From positions 2,347-59,450 of the forward strand of contig CAJUCT010000022.1 in the NCBI GenBank assembly GCA_910585015.1: a stretch of DNA of 57,104 bases. The letters are read 5' to 3'. The notes below the pieces were generated by a model. The model worked only from the letters and a program-made list of their open reading frames with translations, did not search any database and had not been told where the DNA came from. Shown one piece after another: positions 1-7,329 of the stretch. How positions within the stretch are numbered: position 1 is the first letter of the stretch; each line of letters starts with the position of its first letter. The position numbers and the translations under genes were made by a program. This stretch comes from an uncultured Acetatifactor sp. (GTDB taxonomy: Bacteria; Bacillota; Clostridia; Lachnospirales; Lachnospiraceae).

Positions 1-55
1 GCATGATTTTGTTCACCGGGGAAGTGAACATGGAGGGAATATGCGGAACTCTAAA
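1..55 (+). promoter_or_regulatory. Structured leader element, copy 1 (3' part only, cut by window edge)
   Basis: These 55 bases are identical to positions 104-158, so this is the 3' half of a tandem copy with a 103-base period. The visible part holds the descending strand of the inner stem, the 3' bulge and the tail ending in GCGGAACTCTAAA. Its 5' half lies outside the window. Confidence 0.7.
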
Positions 56-57
56 CA

Positions 58-160
58 GCATATTCCCGGAATGTACACTGAACAAAATCAGGACGCCCAA
101 GCGGCATGATTTTGTTCACCGGGGAAGTGAACATGGAGGGAATATGCGGAACTCTAAATA
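58..160 (+). promoter_or_regulatory. Structured leader element, copy 2, upstream of the cvfB-like gene
   Basis: Pairings read directly from the sequence: outer stem GCATATTCCC (58-67) with GGGAATATGC (138-147); a middle stem TGTACAC/GTGAACA with one mismatch; a 12-bp inner stem TGAACAAAATCA/TGATTTTGTTCA; terminal loop ACGCCCAAGCGG (93-104); and a one-sided 3' bulge after the inner stem. The tail GCGGAACTCTAAA runs to just before the ribosome binding site of the next gene. The same architecture recurs at 23217, 24160 and 34586. It is probably a cis-acting RNA; the ligand or partner is unknown. Confidence 0.65.
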
Positions 161-172
161 AGAAAGGACAAT

Positions 173-1006
173 ATGAGATTAGGAGAAAAACAGACATTAT
201 ATGTGGTAAAGAAGGTGGAATTTGGCGTATATCTGGCGGAGAGCCGGGACGACGTGGAAAACAGAGTGCTTCTGCCGTCAAAACAGGTGCCGCCGGACAC
301 GGGCATAGGCGACCAACTGGAGGTATTTTTGTACAAAGATTCCAAAGATCGGCTGATTGCCACCACCAATACCCCAAAGTTGGTGATGGGGGGGGTGGCG
401 GAGCTTACCGTGGCCCAGACCGGCAAGATAGGTGCTTTTCTGGACTGGGGCCTGGAGAAAGATCTGCTCCTGCCCTTCCGCCAGCAGGTGAAGCGGGTGC
501 AGGAGGGAGAAAAGGTGCTGGTATCCCTCTATATAGACAAGAGTGAGCGCCTGTGCGCCACCATGAACGTATATCACAATCTGCGATCCGACAGCCCTTA
601 CCATGCGGAGGATCAGGTGGTGGGACGGGCCTATGCCTCCAGTGATGAATTTGGCGTGTTCGTGGCCGTGGACAATCTGTATTCCGCCCTGATCCCCAAG
701 AAAGAACTCTACGGACAGGTGGTGCTGGGGGAGGATCTGCGGGCCAGGGTATCCAAAGTGCAGCCGGACGGCAGACTGGTGCTGAGTATCCGGGAAAAAG
801 CCTATCTGCAGATCCAGGAAGACGCCGAGAGGCTGCTGGATATCATAGACAGCTATGACGGGGTGCTTCCCTTCAACGACAAGGTGTCCCCGGCCATCAT
901 CCTGCGGGAGACCGGCATGAGCAAGAACGAGTTCAAGCGCGCAGTGGGTAATCTGCTCAAAGCGGGGAAAATACAGATCACGGAAAAGGTGATAAGAAGA
1001 ACATGA
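173..1006 (+). CDS. cvfB: S1 RNA-binding domain protein, CvfB/YitL family
   Basis: A 277-residue cytoplasmic protein built of S1-like beta-barrel repeats (roughly residues 5-65, 70-135 and 140-205) followed by a C-terminal winged-helix segment (about 215-277, with ILRETGMSKNEFKRAVGNLL). This order and length are typical of the CvfB family, RNA-binding regulators of virulence and metabolism genes in Firmicutes. The start at 173 follows GAAAGGAC. The stop overlaps the start of the CPBP protease gene by four bases (ATGA), which suggests translational coupling. Its leader contains tandem copies of the structured element described above. Family assignment is firm; the specific targets cannot be read from sequence. 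Confidence 0.85.
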   Translation: MRLGEKQTLYVVKKVEFGVYLAESRDDVENRVLLPSKQVPPDTGIGDQLEVFLYKDSKDRLIATTNTPKLVMGGVAELTVAQTGKIGAFLDWGLEKDLLLPFRQQVKRVQEGEKVLVSLYIDKSERLCATMNVYHNLRSDSPYHAEDQVVGRAYASSDEFGVFVAVDNLYSALIPKKELYGQVVLGEDLRARVSKVQPDGRLVLSIREKAYLQIQEDAERLLDIIDSYDGVLPFNDKVSPAIILRETGMSKNEFKRAVGNLLKAGKIQITEKVIRRT

Positions 1007-1926
1007 ATATAAAAAAGGCAAACTGGATGTTTTTGGTCATAGTAGTATCCCATGCGGGGTTAAGTCTGCTGGCGGCATTCACGCCGTTTCTGGATGTGGT
1101 TGTGCAAAATATGGCACTGAACATCATTGTGTCCGAGGTCACGATCTGGCTTCCTGCCCTGTTGTTTCTGCTGCTCAGCGGGACCAGGCCGACCGCTTTC
1201 TGCCGGATAAAGAAAATCCACATATCCACGGCACTGATGACGGTGCTGTTTACATTGTTGATGGAGCCGCTGATAACGGTGGTAAACGCGCTCTCCATGC
1301 TGGTTGTGGAAAATACGGTTGCGGGCCTCAGCGGGCAGATCGCCCAGGTGCCCCTCTGGGGAATGCTGCTGGGCATAGCGGTGTATGGCCCCCTTGCGGA
1401 GGAACTGGCTTTCCGGGGGGTGATTTACCAGAGTTACCGTGGGCAGGAAAATCGTTGGAAGGCTTTGCTGCTCAGTAGTCTGCTGTTCGGCCTGATGCAT
1501 ATGAACCTGAACCAGGCGTGTTATGCCTTTGCGATGGGCATTGCCCTGGCTCTTCTGGTGGAGGCCACGGGCAGCATGATACCGGCTTTCATCGCCCACT
1601 TTTGTGTGAACGGCCTGTCCACAGTGCTGATGTATGCCGTGGACAATGTGGCGGGCGGGATGGAGGAACTGGTGGAGACGGCGGAGAGCGGCCTGGGCGG
1701 GCAGGAATTCCTGCTGGCTATCAGTCTGTATGTGGTGATTGCCACTGTGTGTACGCCCCTGGCGGGCTGTGTGCTGGCTTGGATCGCCGGGCGGGAAGGA
1801 CACAGGGAGGATTTGCGGAGTCTCTGGAGCAGCCGGAAGATAAAAGATCCCCGGTTAGTAAGTATTCCTTTGATCCTGGGGATCCTGATTTGTGTGGTCG
1901 TGATTGTTTTGCAGATGCTGATGTAA
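1003..1926 (+). CDS. CPBP-family intramembrane glutamic metalloprotease
   Basis: A 307-residue membrane protein with about eight hydrophobic segments. The ABI/CPBP signature is present: EELAFRG around residue 133 and FGLMHMNLNQ around residue 162, followed by a third conserved segment ending in IAHFCVN. The glutamates and histidines of these motifs form the intramembrane active site in this family, which includes Rce1-like proteases and bacteriocin self-immunity proteins. The gene overlaps the cvfB-like stop by four bases and ends at a terminator hairpin at 1931. Substrate is unknown. The RiPP locus begins only about 430 bases downstream, but the terminator and the change in base composition argue against one operon. 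Confidence 0.85.
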   Translation: MNIKKANWMFLVIVVSHAGLSLLAAFTPFLDVVVQNMALNIIVSEVTIWLPALLFLLLSGTRPTAFCRIKKIHISTALMTVLFTLLMEPLITVVNALSMLVVENTVAGLSGQIAQVPLWGMLLGIAVYGPLAEELAFRGVIYQSYRGQENRWKALLLSSLLFGLMHMNLNQACYAFAMGIALALLVEATGSMIPAFIAHFCVNGLSTVLMYAVDNVAGGMEELVETAESGLGGQEFLLAISLYVVIATVCTPLAGCVLAWIAGREGHREDLRSLWSSRKIKDPRLVSIPLILGILICVVVIVLQMLM

Positions 1927-1930
1927 AGGA

Positions 1931-1984
1931 GCACCGTAAACGGTTCCATAGAATTGTTTACGGTGCGTTCTTCGTTTGTTTCGA
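1931..1984 (+). terminator. Rho-independent terminator after the CPBP gene
   Basis: Perfect 11-bp stem GCACCGTAAAC (1931-1941) with GTTTACGGTGC (1956-1966), followed by a T-rich stretch (GTTCTTCGTTTGTTTCG). It closes the cvfB-CPBP operon. Confidence 0.75.
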
Positions 1985-2161
1985 CATTTTCAAAAAGCGC
2001 TCTCTTATGTTTGGCCAAGGTGGCCGCTTTGGCTGTGCTCCCCTCTTTTTGTCTTGTTTTCTTTTCAAAATAAATCCTGTGACAATATTGAATATTGAAA
2101 TAAGGTTGTAAAGTACACAGAAAAAATGCGATATAAAACCAATATATTTAATAATTATGAA

Positions 2162-2190
2162 TTGACAGATGACAAACAATGTGGTAAAAT
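2162..2190 (+). promoter_or_regulatory. Sigma-A type promoter of the RiPP operon
   Basis: TTGACA (2162-2167), a 17-base spacer and TAAAAT (2185-2190) form a near-consensus promoter in an AT-rich region. It would give a leader of about 160 bases before the precursor peptide. The rest of the 1985-2356 interval is AT-rich and holds no gene I can support. Confidence 0.75.
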
Positions 2191-2291
2191 ATAATATATA
2201 AAATAAATGAAATAATTTACATAAAAAGTTATATATAATGCAATTTATACAAAGAAACAAACCACATAGCTTTAGGTAACTATTGGTTTTT

Positions 2292-2305
2292 ACCACGATT
2301 GTGGT
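2292..2305. promoter_or_regulatory. Possible operator: inverted repeat ACCACGATTGTGGT
   Basis: A 5-bp-arm palindrome in the leader of the precursor gene. Related half-sites occur nearby: AATGTGGTAAAA overlaps the promoter spacer and -10 (about 2178-2189), and AAACCACATAG lies at about 2259. Repeated GTGGT boxes could be sites for a dimeric regulator. This is inference; no regulator gene is adjacent. Confidence 0.35.
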
Positions 2306-2356
2306 TTAAAACAAGAAATCATAAACCAGGGATTCCTTTAGAAAGGAGGAAAAGAG

Positions 2357-2461
2357 ATGCTTTTTGTTAGAAATTCAGACAGACCAGAAAAAGAAATGGG
2401 GAATTGTGGAAGGCCACACATGTTTCACACAGGTGATTGCAAGGGGGGCGGTGGAAACTAG
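2357..2461 (+). CDS. RiPP precursor peptide candidate (34 aa, two Cys, Gly-rich C-terminus)
   Basis: A 34-codon ORF with a strong ribosome binding site (GAAAGGAGG at 2341-2349). The N-terminal half is charged (RNSDRPEKE) and would act as leader. The C-terminal half contains Cys17 and Cys28 and ends GDCKGGGGN. It sits behind a strong promoter, is followed by its own terminator at 2544, and then by a radical SAM enzyme and an ABC exporter. That is the usual layout of ribosomally made, post-translationally modified peptides. Two cysteines beside glycines suggest thioether (sactipeptide- or ranthipeptide-like) crosslinks, with Cys as sulfur donor and Gly or Ser/Thr/Asp as acceptor. From memory, the Gly-rich end recalls the GGG class of streptococcal radical SAM peptides, but I cannot verify homology. 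Cleavage site and activity are unknown. Confidence 0.65.
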   Translation: MLFVRNSDRPEKEMGNCGRPHMFHTGDCKGGGGN

Positions 2462-2543
2462 CTGGTTGTTTCCCTAGTGAGCATGAAAATAGTCCATAAT
2501 AGATGATAGGGCTATAAACCAGGATTCTGGCAAGCTTAGTTAG

Positions 2544-2585
2544 GAAACCGAAGTCCTTGTGACTTCGGTTTCTTGTTGTTTTTGC
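2544..2585 (+). terminator. Terminator/attenuator between precursor peptide and maturase
   Basis: Perfect 12-bp stem GAAACCGAAGTC (2544-2555) with GACTTCGGTTTC (2561-2572), then TTGTTGTTTTT. Partial read-through would give much more precursor than enzyme mRNA, a common design in peptide modification operons. A short stem CTGGTT/AACCAG (2462-2467 with 2517-2522) precedes it. Confidence 0.8.
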
Positions 2586-2609
2586 CGTTTTGATAAAAAG
2601 GAAATAAAT

Positions 2610-3884
2610 ATGAAAATTATATGGGACATAAATGATTTTTGCAACATGAAGTGCAAGTATTGTGGAGCAGTGGAGTATAAAAAATCAAATAACAGATTAT
2701 CCACAGATGAAATGAAAGAAGTGATAAATAGTCTTGAAGGTTTGGCTGATGAGGTAGAACTATTTGGAGGCGAGCCATTTTTGATATCGGATGCGGTTGG
2801 GATTTTAGAATATATTTCAATTAAGGGATTGTCTATTTCGATCACAACAAATGGACAAGAGGATTTAGAAATACTTAATACCATTTGCGATAAAAATGTG
2901 AAATTAAAAAATTTGTCGGTTAGCCTTGATGGAATAGCTGATGTAAATGACATAGTACGGGGAGTGGGAACATATGCGAAGGCACAACGTTTTTTAGAAA
3001 GGGCTTTGGAACTTAAAAGGCAGGGAAAAATAACGGCTAATGTAGGCATAAGTGCTGTTTTGACAACAGTAAATGCAAAAACGATAGGAACACAATTAAG
3101 TAAGTGGATTGAACAAAGCGTTGATTTTGTTATTATTTCACCGGTTGCAGAAATAGGAAGAGCAAAAGAAGCGAAAGAATTGGTGCCTAATGCAAAGCAA
3201 TTACTTGATATTTATGAAGATATAGGAGTAAATATAGCTGGCAGAAAGTGGGAAAACAAAATTTATCTGGATATGAAATATCCGATGTTAGGGGAATATT
3301 TAGACGCAAAATTTGGTACAAAGTTTCCTATAGAGAAACAGACCTGTGAAGCGGTTAGTGATATTCTATATGTAAGTTCGGATGGAAAACTTAAGCCATG
3401 CAGGGAGTTCTCTGACGTTATTGCAGATCTCAAGCATGAAAACGTTTATGATAAAATACAAGGTCTGGAATTGTTTATCAAGCATCAAAAAAATCATGTA
3501 ATAAAAAAGAATTGTGATTGTATATATGCTGAGAACTGTAATATATGTTGTTTATCTGTTGATGACAGCAAGAGTGAGTTGTGTATGGAAGTTGAAAGAA
3601 GATATAATATTAGTAATTTGCAAAACAGGTTGGAATTTGAATTAACGGAAAAGTGTTGTCGCATTCAGGATGAAAAAACGGATTATTATGCCATTCAATA
3701 TTTTTATCCGAATGAGCGTGTGGAATATGAAAAAATTGGTTTTGACATTTTAAGTTCAGTATCAAAGAGGAAAAAAAATGCGCATGAGATTGCCAAGGAA
3801 ACTGGGGTTGACGCAACACTAATATTTCGTTTTTTGATTCAATCCTATTCCAAAGGGCATGTATATCGAACGGAGGTATGCTGA
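2610..3884 (+). CDS. Radical SAM peptide maturase with SPASM-like Cys motifs and a possible RRE
   Basis: A 424-residue enzyme. The radical SAM cluster motif CX3CX2C is at Cys11, Cys15 and Cys18 (CNMKCKYC), and the GGEP motif is near residue 54. A second set of cysteines lies C-terminal (TCEAV near 234, KPC near 253, and NCDCIYAENCNICC near 295-307), as expected for auxiliary Fe-S clusters of SPASM/twitch enzymes. The last 80 residues look like a PqqD-type winged-helix recognition domain, which binds leader peptides; here it would be C-terminal. I chose 2610 (AAGGAAATAAAT before ATG) because the longer upstream start at 2559 lies inside the terminator hairpin. The stop is four bases before the exporter start. 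It probably crosslinks the peptide at 2357. Gene is strongly AT-rich compared with the core. Confidence 0.85.
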   Translation: MKIIWDINDFCNMKCKYCGAVEYKKSNNRLSTDEMKEVINSLEGLADEVELFGGEPFLISDAVGILEYISIKGLSISITTNGQEDLEILNTICDKNVKLKNLSVSLDGIADVNDIVRGVGTYAKAQRFLERALELKRQGKITANVGISAVLTTVNAKTIGTQLSKWIEQSVDFVIISPVAEIGRAKEAKELVPNAKQLLDIYEDIGVNIAGRKWENKIYLDMKYPMLGEYLDAKFGTKFPIEKQTCEAVSDILYVSSDGKLKPCREFSDVIADLKHENVYDKIQGLELFIKHQKNHVIKKNCDCIYAENCNICCLSVDDSKSELCMEVERRYNISNLQNRLEFELTEKCCRIQDEKTDYYAIQYFYPNERVEYEKIGFDILSSVSKRKKNAHEIAKETGVDATLIFRFLIQSYSKGHVYRTEVC

Positions 3885-3888
3885 TACA

Positions 3889-5523
3889 ATGAAAAAATAT
3901 ATTCTGGAAAATAAGCCGCTTTTTGCAGCCTATATAGTATCTGTCCCATTGGCGGCGGTATGTTCTTCACTGACCGCTCTGCTAACGGAACCTTTAATTG
4001 ATGTAATCTATACCCATAACCAAAGCGATTTCATAAAATTCACCGTTTTAGAAATAATCATGGTAATCTTGGATTTGTTGACACATTATTTCCATAAGGT
4101 ATTTAGGGAGAGGCTCCGCGTATACTATGTGGCGGGGCTGAAAAGAGATATCTTTAAGAGCCTGCTTAATAAAAGCATAAGCAAGTACCATGAAAATACG
4201 GTGCCGCAATATCTTTCAATAGTCAACAGAGACGTGGGTAAGATGAACGAATGTTGGTTCGATGCGGTATGCGGGATATATCGGGTAATTGTAAACTGTA
4301 TAATCAATTTGTTATTGATTTTCTATTTGAATCCGTGGATTGCTTTACTCAATATCATAACAAGTATCCTTTCCACGGTGATCCCCCATTTGTTTGAAGA
4401 GAGACTGACACAAAAGCAGGAAAAGGCATCGGCCGGCTCCGAAAAATATTATAGCCTTTTAAGCGATTATCTGAACGGTTTCAGCACGATAAAAATATTT
4501 AACATCCGACATAAAATATATGAAAAATATGAAAAGGCGAATCGGGAGGCGGAAAAGAATAATTGTGACAGCGTCCTGGCAAATTATTCGGTATCATGGA
4601 TATCGGGGGCATTCAGTGAATTGAGTTACGCCGTCACGCTTGCGCTGGGAGTGTTTTTATGCCTTAAGGGGCGGCTGACGGTGGGCATGGTTATCGCTTT
4701 GTCACAGTTGATTGGCGGAATAGTGGTTCCCTTTGAGGAATTGCCGGAATATATATCAAATGTAAAATCCGTAAAAAGCATATCAAAGAAAATCATGACA
4801 TTGATCCGGGACGACGGGGGCAGACCGAATGACATAAAAGAGGAAGCGGCGGACGGCTTTGGCGGAAAAGCCATAGTGGTAAGCAATGTTTCTTTTGGGT
4901 ACAGCCAGGACAAACCATGCCTGCGAAACGTTTCCCTTGAATTGCGCAAAGGGGAAAAATGTGTGCTGATTGGAGACAGCGGCAGCGGTAAATCCACGCT
5001 GGCAAAATTGATTGCGGGTTTTTATCCCTGTAGTGAGGGCACAATATGTGTCAACGGGACAGAGATAAGTAAAATGCAGGAAAGCCAATTGTACAAGAGG
5101 ATAACATATATTGAACAAAATGTGTTCCTGCTGGAAGACACACTATACAACAATATTACGCTGTATCAGGAATATCCGGAGGAAAAAATCAAAGAGGCAG
5201 TTTCCATGGCAGGCTTATCCGAATTTGTCCTGAACCTGCCGCAGGGTTTGAATACGGAGGTTCATGCTGGCGGCGACAATTTATCAGGCGGCGAAAAACA
5301 GAGAATCGGGATAGCGCGGGCACTGCTTACAGGCGCCGACTTTATTGTTATGGACGAGGTGACAGCCAATCTGGATCCCGTTATGGAAAAACAGGTGGAG
5401 GAAGCCATATGGGAATTGAAGGTTCCGGGCATACTTTATATTACCCATAATTGGGAGGAAAGTTTTCTTGGACGCGCGGACCATGTATTCAGAATGCAGG
5501 GAGGAGTATTGGAAAAACGCTGA
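3889..5523 (+). CDS. ABC transporter (fused permease-ATPase), probable peptide exporter
   Basis: A 544-residue half-transporter: transmembrane domain (about residues 10-310, six segments) fused to an ATPase. Walker A GDSGSGKS, signature LSGGEKQR and Walker B FIVMDE are intact. There is no N-terminal C39 peptidase domain, so leader removal must come from elsewhere. The start at 3889 follows CGGAGGT; an in-frame ATG at 3859 lies within the maturase gene. It begins four bases after the maturase stop and is the last gene of the peptide operon. By position it should export the modified peptide, or give self-protection. The second half is less AT-rich than the maturase. Confidence 0.85.
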   Translation: MKKYILENKPLFAAYIVSVPLAAVCSSLTALLTEPLIDVIYTHNQSDFIKFTVLEIIMVILDLLTHYFHKVFRERLRVYYVAGLKRDIFKSLLNKSISKYHENTVPQYLSIVNRDVGKMNECWFDAVCGIYRVIVNCIINLLLIFYLNPWIALLNIITSILSTVIPHLFEERLTQKQEKASAGSEKYYSLLSDYLNGFSTIKIFNIRHKIYEKYEKANREAEKNNCDSVLANYSVSWISGAFSELSYAVTLALGVFLCLKGRLTVGMVIALSQLIGGIVVPFEELPEYISNVKSVKSISKKIMTLIRDDGGRPNDIKEEAADGFGGKAIVVSNVSFGYSQDKPCLRNVSLELRKGEKCVLIGDSGSGKSTLAKLIAGFYPCSEGTICVNGTEISKMQESQLYKRITYIEQNVFLLEDTLYNNITLYQEYPEEKIKEAVSMAGLSEFVLNLPQGLNTEVHAGGDNLSGGEKQRIGIARALLTGADFIVMDEVTANLDPVMEKQVEEAIWELKVPGILYITHNWEESFLGRADHVFRMQGGVLEKR

Positions 5524-5541
5524 TCAAGTGTAATTTTGCCC

Positions 5542-5570
5542 TTGGCAAAACGCGGTAAGTGTGCTAGAAT
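5542..5570 (+). promoter_or_regulatory. Promoter of the yjfB-like gene
   Basis: TTGGCA (5542-5547), 17-base spacer, TAGAAT (5565-5570). It resembles a sigma-A promoter rather than the sigma-D type expected for motility genes. The transcript would start just before the hairpin at 5589. Confidence 0.6.
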
Positions 5571-5588
5571 AAAAATATAAATCGGTAT

Positions 5589-5622
5589 CCGTCCCGCAGG
5601 GTGATGACCTCTGCGGGGACGG
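5589..5622 (+). promoter_or_regulatory. Stable 5' UTR hairpin before the yjfB-like gene
   Basis: CCGTCCCGCAGGGT pairs with ACCTCTGCGGGGACGG around a GATG loop, with two single-base bulges. No T-run follows, so it is a leader hairpin rather than a terminator. It may stabilise the short mRNA. Confidence 0.5.
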
Positions 5623-5658
5623 ACGTGATGACGGTAAGGAAACCGGGGAGGTAATATT

Positions 5659-5850
5659 ATGGATATTGCAGGATTGTCAATGAATATGGCGATGATGGAT
5701 GTGCAGTCCCAGGTAGGGATCAAGATGCTTGACAAGGCCATTGACCTGGGCAAGGAACTGGGAGCGGGCGTGGTAGAGATGGCGGATGCGGCGGCCATGG
5801 AACTCAGTGTGAATCCGGCAGTAGGCGGCAATATAGACATTCGTCTGTAA
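5659..5850 (+). CDS. yjfB: YjfB family putative motility protein
   Basis: A 63-residue protein matching the small YjfB family: N-terminal MDIAGLSMNMAMMDVQSQV, a helical middle with KMLDKAIDLGKELG, and the C-terminal conserved NP..G..IDI segment. In Bacillus the family belongs to the motility regulon; its function is not known. A clear ribosome binding site (GGGGAGG) precedes the ATG. It is monocistronic, between its own promoter and a terminator at 5878. Confidence 0.8.
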   Translation: MDIAGLSMNMAMMDVQSQVGIKMLDKAIDLGKELGAGVVEMADAAAMELSVNPAVGGNIDIRL

Positions 5851-5877
5851 CGAATTGGTTATTTTTACCGACTATAG

Positions 5878-5916
5878 GGGTGGTGAGGCGTTTAAAATGG
5901 GCCTGCCACCCTTTTT
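5878..5916 (+). terminator. Rho-independent terminator after yjfB
   Basis: GGGTGG (5878-5883) pairs with CCACCC (5906-5911), with AGGC/GCCT pairing inside, followed by TTTTT. Confidence 0.75.
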
Positions 5917-6020
5917 GTGACTAAATATCCATCAATTTTTCACAAAAACCTATTGCTTTTTCTGTGATTTTTTTGTACATTTGTATTAAATGAGATTTTC
6001 GTCATTTTTACTATACCTAT

Positions 6021-6106
6021 GAACGGTTAGATTTTCCTTCCTGCCCGGCGCGGGCCGCCCGATCATGCGGCATGTGTCGGGCAGGAATTGGAAAATCTTA
6101 GCGTTC
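6021..6106 (+). promoter_or_regulatory. 86-nt long hairpin, second structured family, copy A
   Basis: An almost continuous hairpin. The outer 17-nt arm GAACGGTTAGATTTTCC pairs with GGAAAATCTTAGCGTTC, leaving mismatches at arm positions 6 and 8. A 2-nt bulge on the 3' side follows, then TTCCTGCCCGGCGC pairs with GTGTCGGGCAGGAA, then a GC-rich tip with an 8-nt loop beginning CCGA. A second copy at 16939-17024 has exactly the same length, the same mismatch positions and the same bulge, but a different inner stem sequence. It lies between the yjfB terminator and the diacid-type regulator gene. The rest of 5917-6169 shows no gene. Confidence 0.6.
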
Positions 6107-6169
6107 GTCAGTATAATATCTGTTTGTATGGAAAGGAAATTACCCCACACAGGAAAAGGAGTAGAAAAT

Positions 6170-7255
6170 ATGATATCAAATCAGATCTTGCAGAGCACCA
6201 TAGACGGCCTTAAGGGAATTGCCAGAGTCGATATCAGCGTGATGGATGTGGACGGCAAACCGGTGGCATATACGGCCGATATGTCGGGCAGCAGCAGGGC
6301 GGTGGTGGAGTTTGCCAAGTCTCCGGCAGATTCTCAGGAGATTCAGGGATACCAGTTTTTTAAAGTATACGACGAGCAGCAGCTGGAGTATGTGCTGGTC
6401 ATTGCAGGCACCGGAGAGGATGTGTACACCATCGGGAAGTTGAGCGCTTTTCAGGTTCAGAATCTGCTGGTGGCTTACAAGGAACGTTTTGACAAGGATA
6501 ATTTCATTAAGAATCTGCTCCTTGACAATCTGCTGCTGGTGGATATCTACAGCCGGGCGAAGAAACTGCACATCCAGATGGATGTGAGCCGTGTGGTGAT
6601 GATTGTAGAGTCCGAGAACGGCAAGGACAACAATGCTCTGGAACTGGCGAGGGCCTATTTCGGAAGCAGCAGTAAGGATTTCATCACTGCCGTTGACGAG
6701 AACAATGTGATCGTGGTCAAGGATCTGTCGGAGTCCGACAACAGCAAGGAGATCGACCGGGCGGCCAGAGGACTTTGCGGCACTCTGCAGAAGGAGGGCC
6801 TGAAGGGAGTACATATTGCATATGGTACGGTGGTCAAGGAGATCAAGGAAGTCAGCCGCTCTTACAAGGAGGCAAAGATGGCTCTGGACGTGGGCAAGAT
6901 TTTCTTCGACGAGAGGGACGTCATTGCCTATAGCGCACTGGGCATCGGAAGGCTGATTTACCAGCTGCCCATTCCTCTGTGCAAGATGTTTATCAAGGAA
7001 ATCTTTGGCGGGAAAAGCCCGGATGAGTTCGACGAGGAGACGCTGACAACGATACATAAGTTTTTCGAAAACAGCCTGAATGTGTCCGAAACTTCCCGGC
7101 AGCTGTTTATACACCGCAACACCCTGGTGTACCGTCTGGATAAGCTGCAGAAGAGTACGGGTTTGGATCTGCGGGTATTTGAGGACGCAATTACCTTTAA
7201 AATTGCGCTGATGGTGGTAAAATATATGAAGTATATGGAGAATTTTGAGTTCTAG
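6170..7255 (+). CDS. CdaR/PucR-type transcriptional regulator (sugar diacid family)
   Basis: A 361-residue regulator. Residues 1-130 resemble the diacid recognition domain (ISNQILQSTIDGLKGIARVD). The middle is GGDEF-like without a catalytic motif. The C-terminus (about 300-355) is the PucR/CdaR helix-turn-helix: FENSLNVSETSRQLFIHRNT followed by LVYRLDKLQKSTG. I chose ATG 6170, after AGGAAAAGGAG, rather than the in-frame ATG at 6065, because 6065 falls inside the long hairpin at 6021-6106. Members activate carboxylic acid catabolism genes. Its placement 74 bases before ftsE is unusual for such a regulator, and no catabolic genes are adjacent. Not to be confused with the YbbR-type CdaR at 26296. 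Confidence 0.8.
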   Translation: MISNQILQSTIDGLKGIARVDISVMDVDGKPVAYTADMSGSSRAVVEFAKSPADSQEIQGYQFFKVYDEQQLEYVLVIAGTGEDVYTIGKLSAFQVQNLLVAYKERFDKDNFIKNLLLDNLLLVDIYSRAKKLHIQMDVSRVVMIVESENGKDNNALELARAYFGSSSKDFITAVDENNVIVVKDLSESDNSKEIDRAARGLCGTLQKEGLKGVHIAYGTVVKEIKEVSRSYKEAKMALDVGKIFFDERDVIAYSALGIGRLIYQLPIPLCKMFIKEIFGGKSPDEFDEETLTTIHKFFENSLNVSETSRQLFIHRNTLVYRLDKLQKSTGLDLRVFEDAITFKIALMVVKYMKYMENFEF

Positions 7256-7329
7256 GGAGAAATCAGAACTTTTATAGTAGACTTTTTAATATTGAATATT
7301 ATGCCCGCTGAAGCGGGTGGGGAGAATAC

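Noticed and set aside
58..160. c-di-GMP-I (GEMM) riboswitch identity for the structured elements
   Set aside because: They share only a GGGACGC-like string. The GEMM core GGGCAAACC and its tetraloop/receptor are absent and the nested-stem architecture is different.
1..160. CRISPR array
   Set aside because: The 103-base period has no constant repeat/variable spacer pattern; the whole unit repeats and folds.
2559..2609. Longer N-terminus of the radical SAM maturase
   Set aside because: The upstream ATG lies within the terminator hairpin and lacks a ribosome binding site; ATG 2610 has one.
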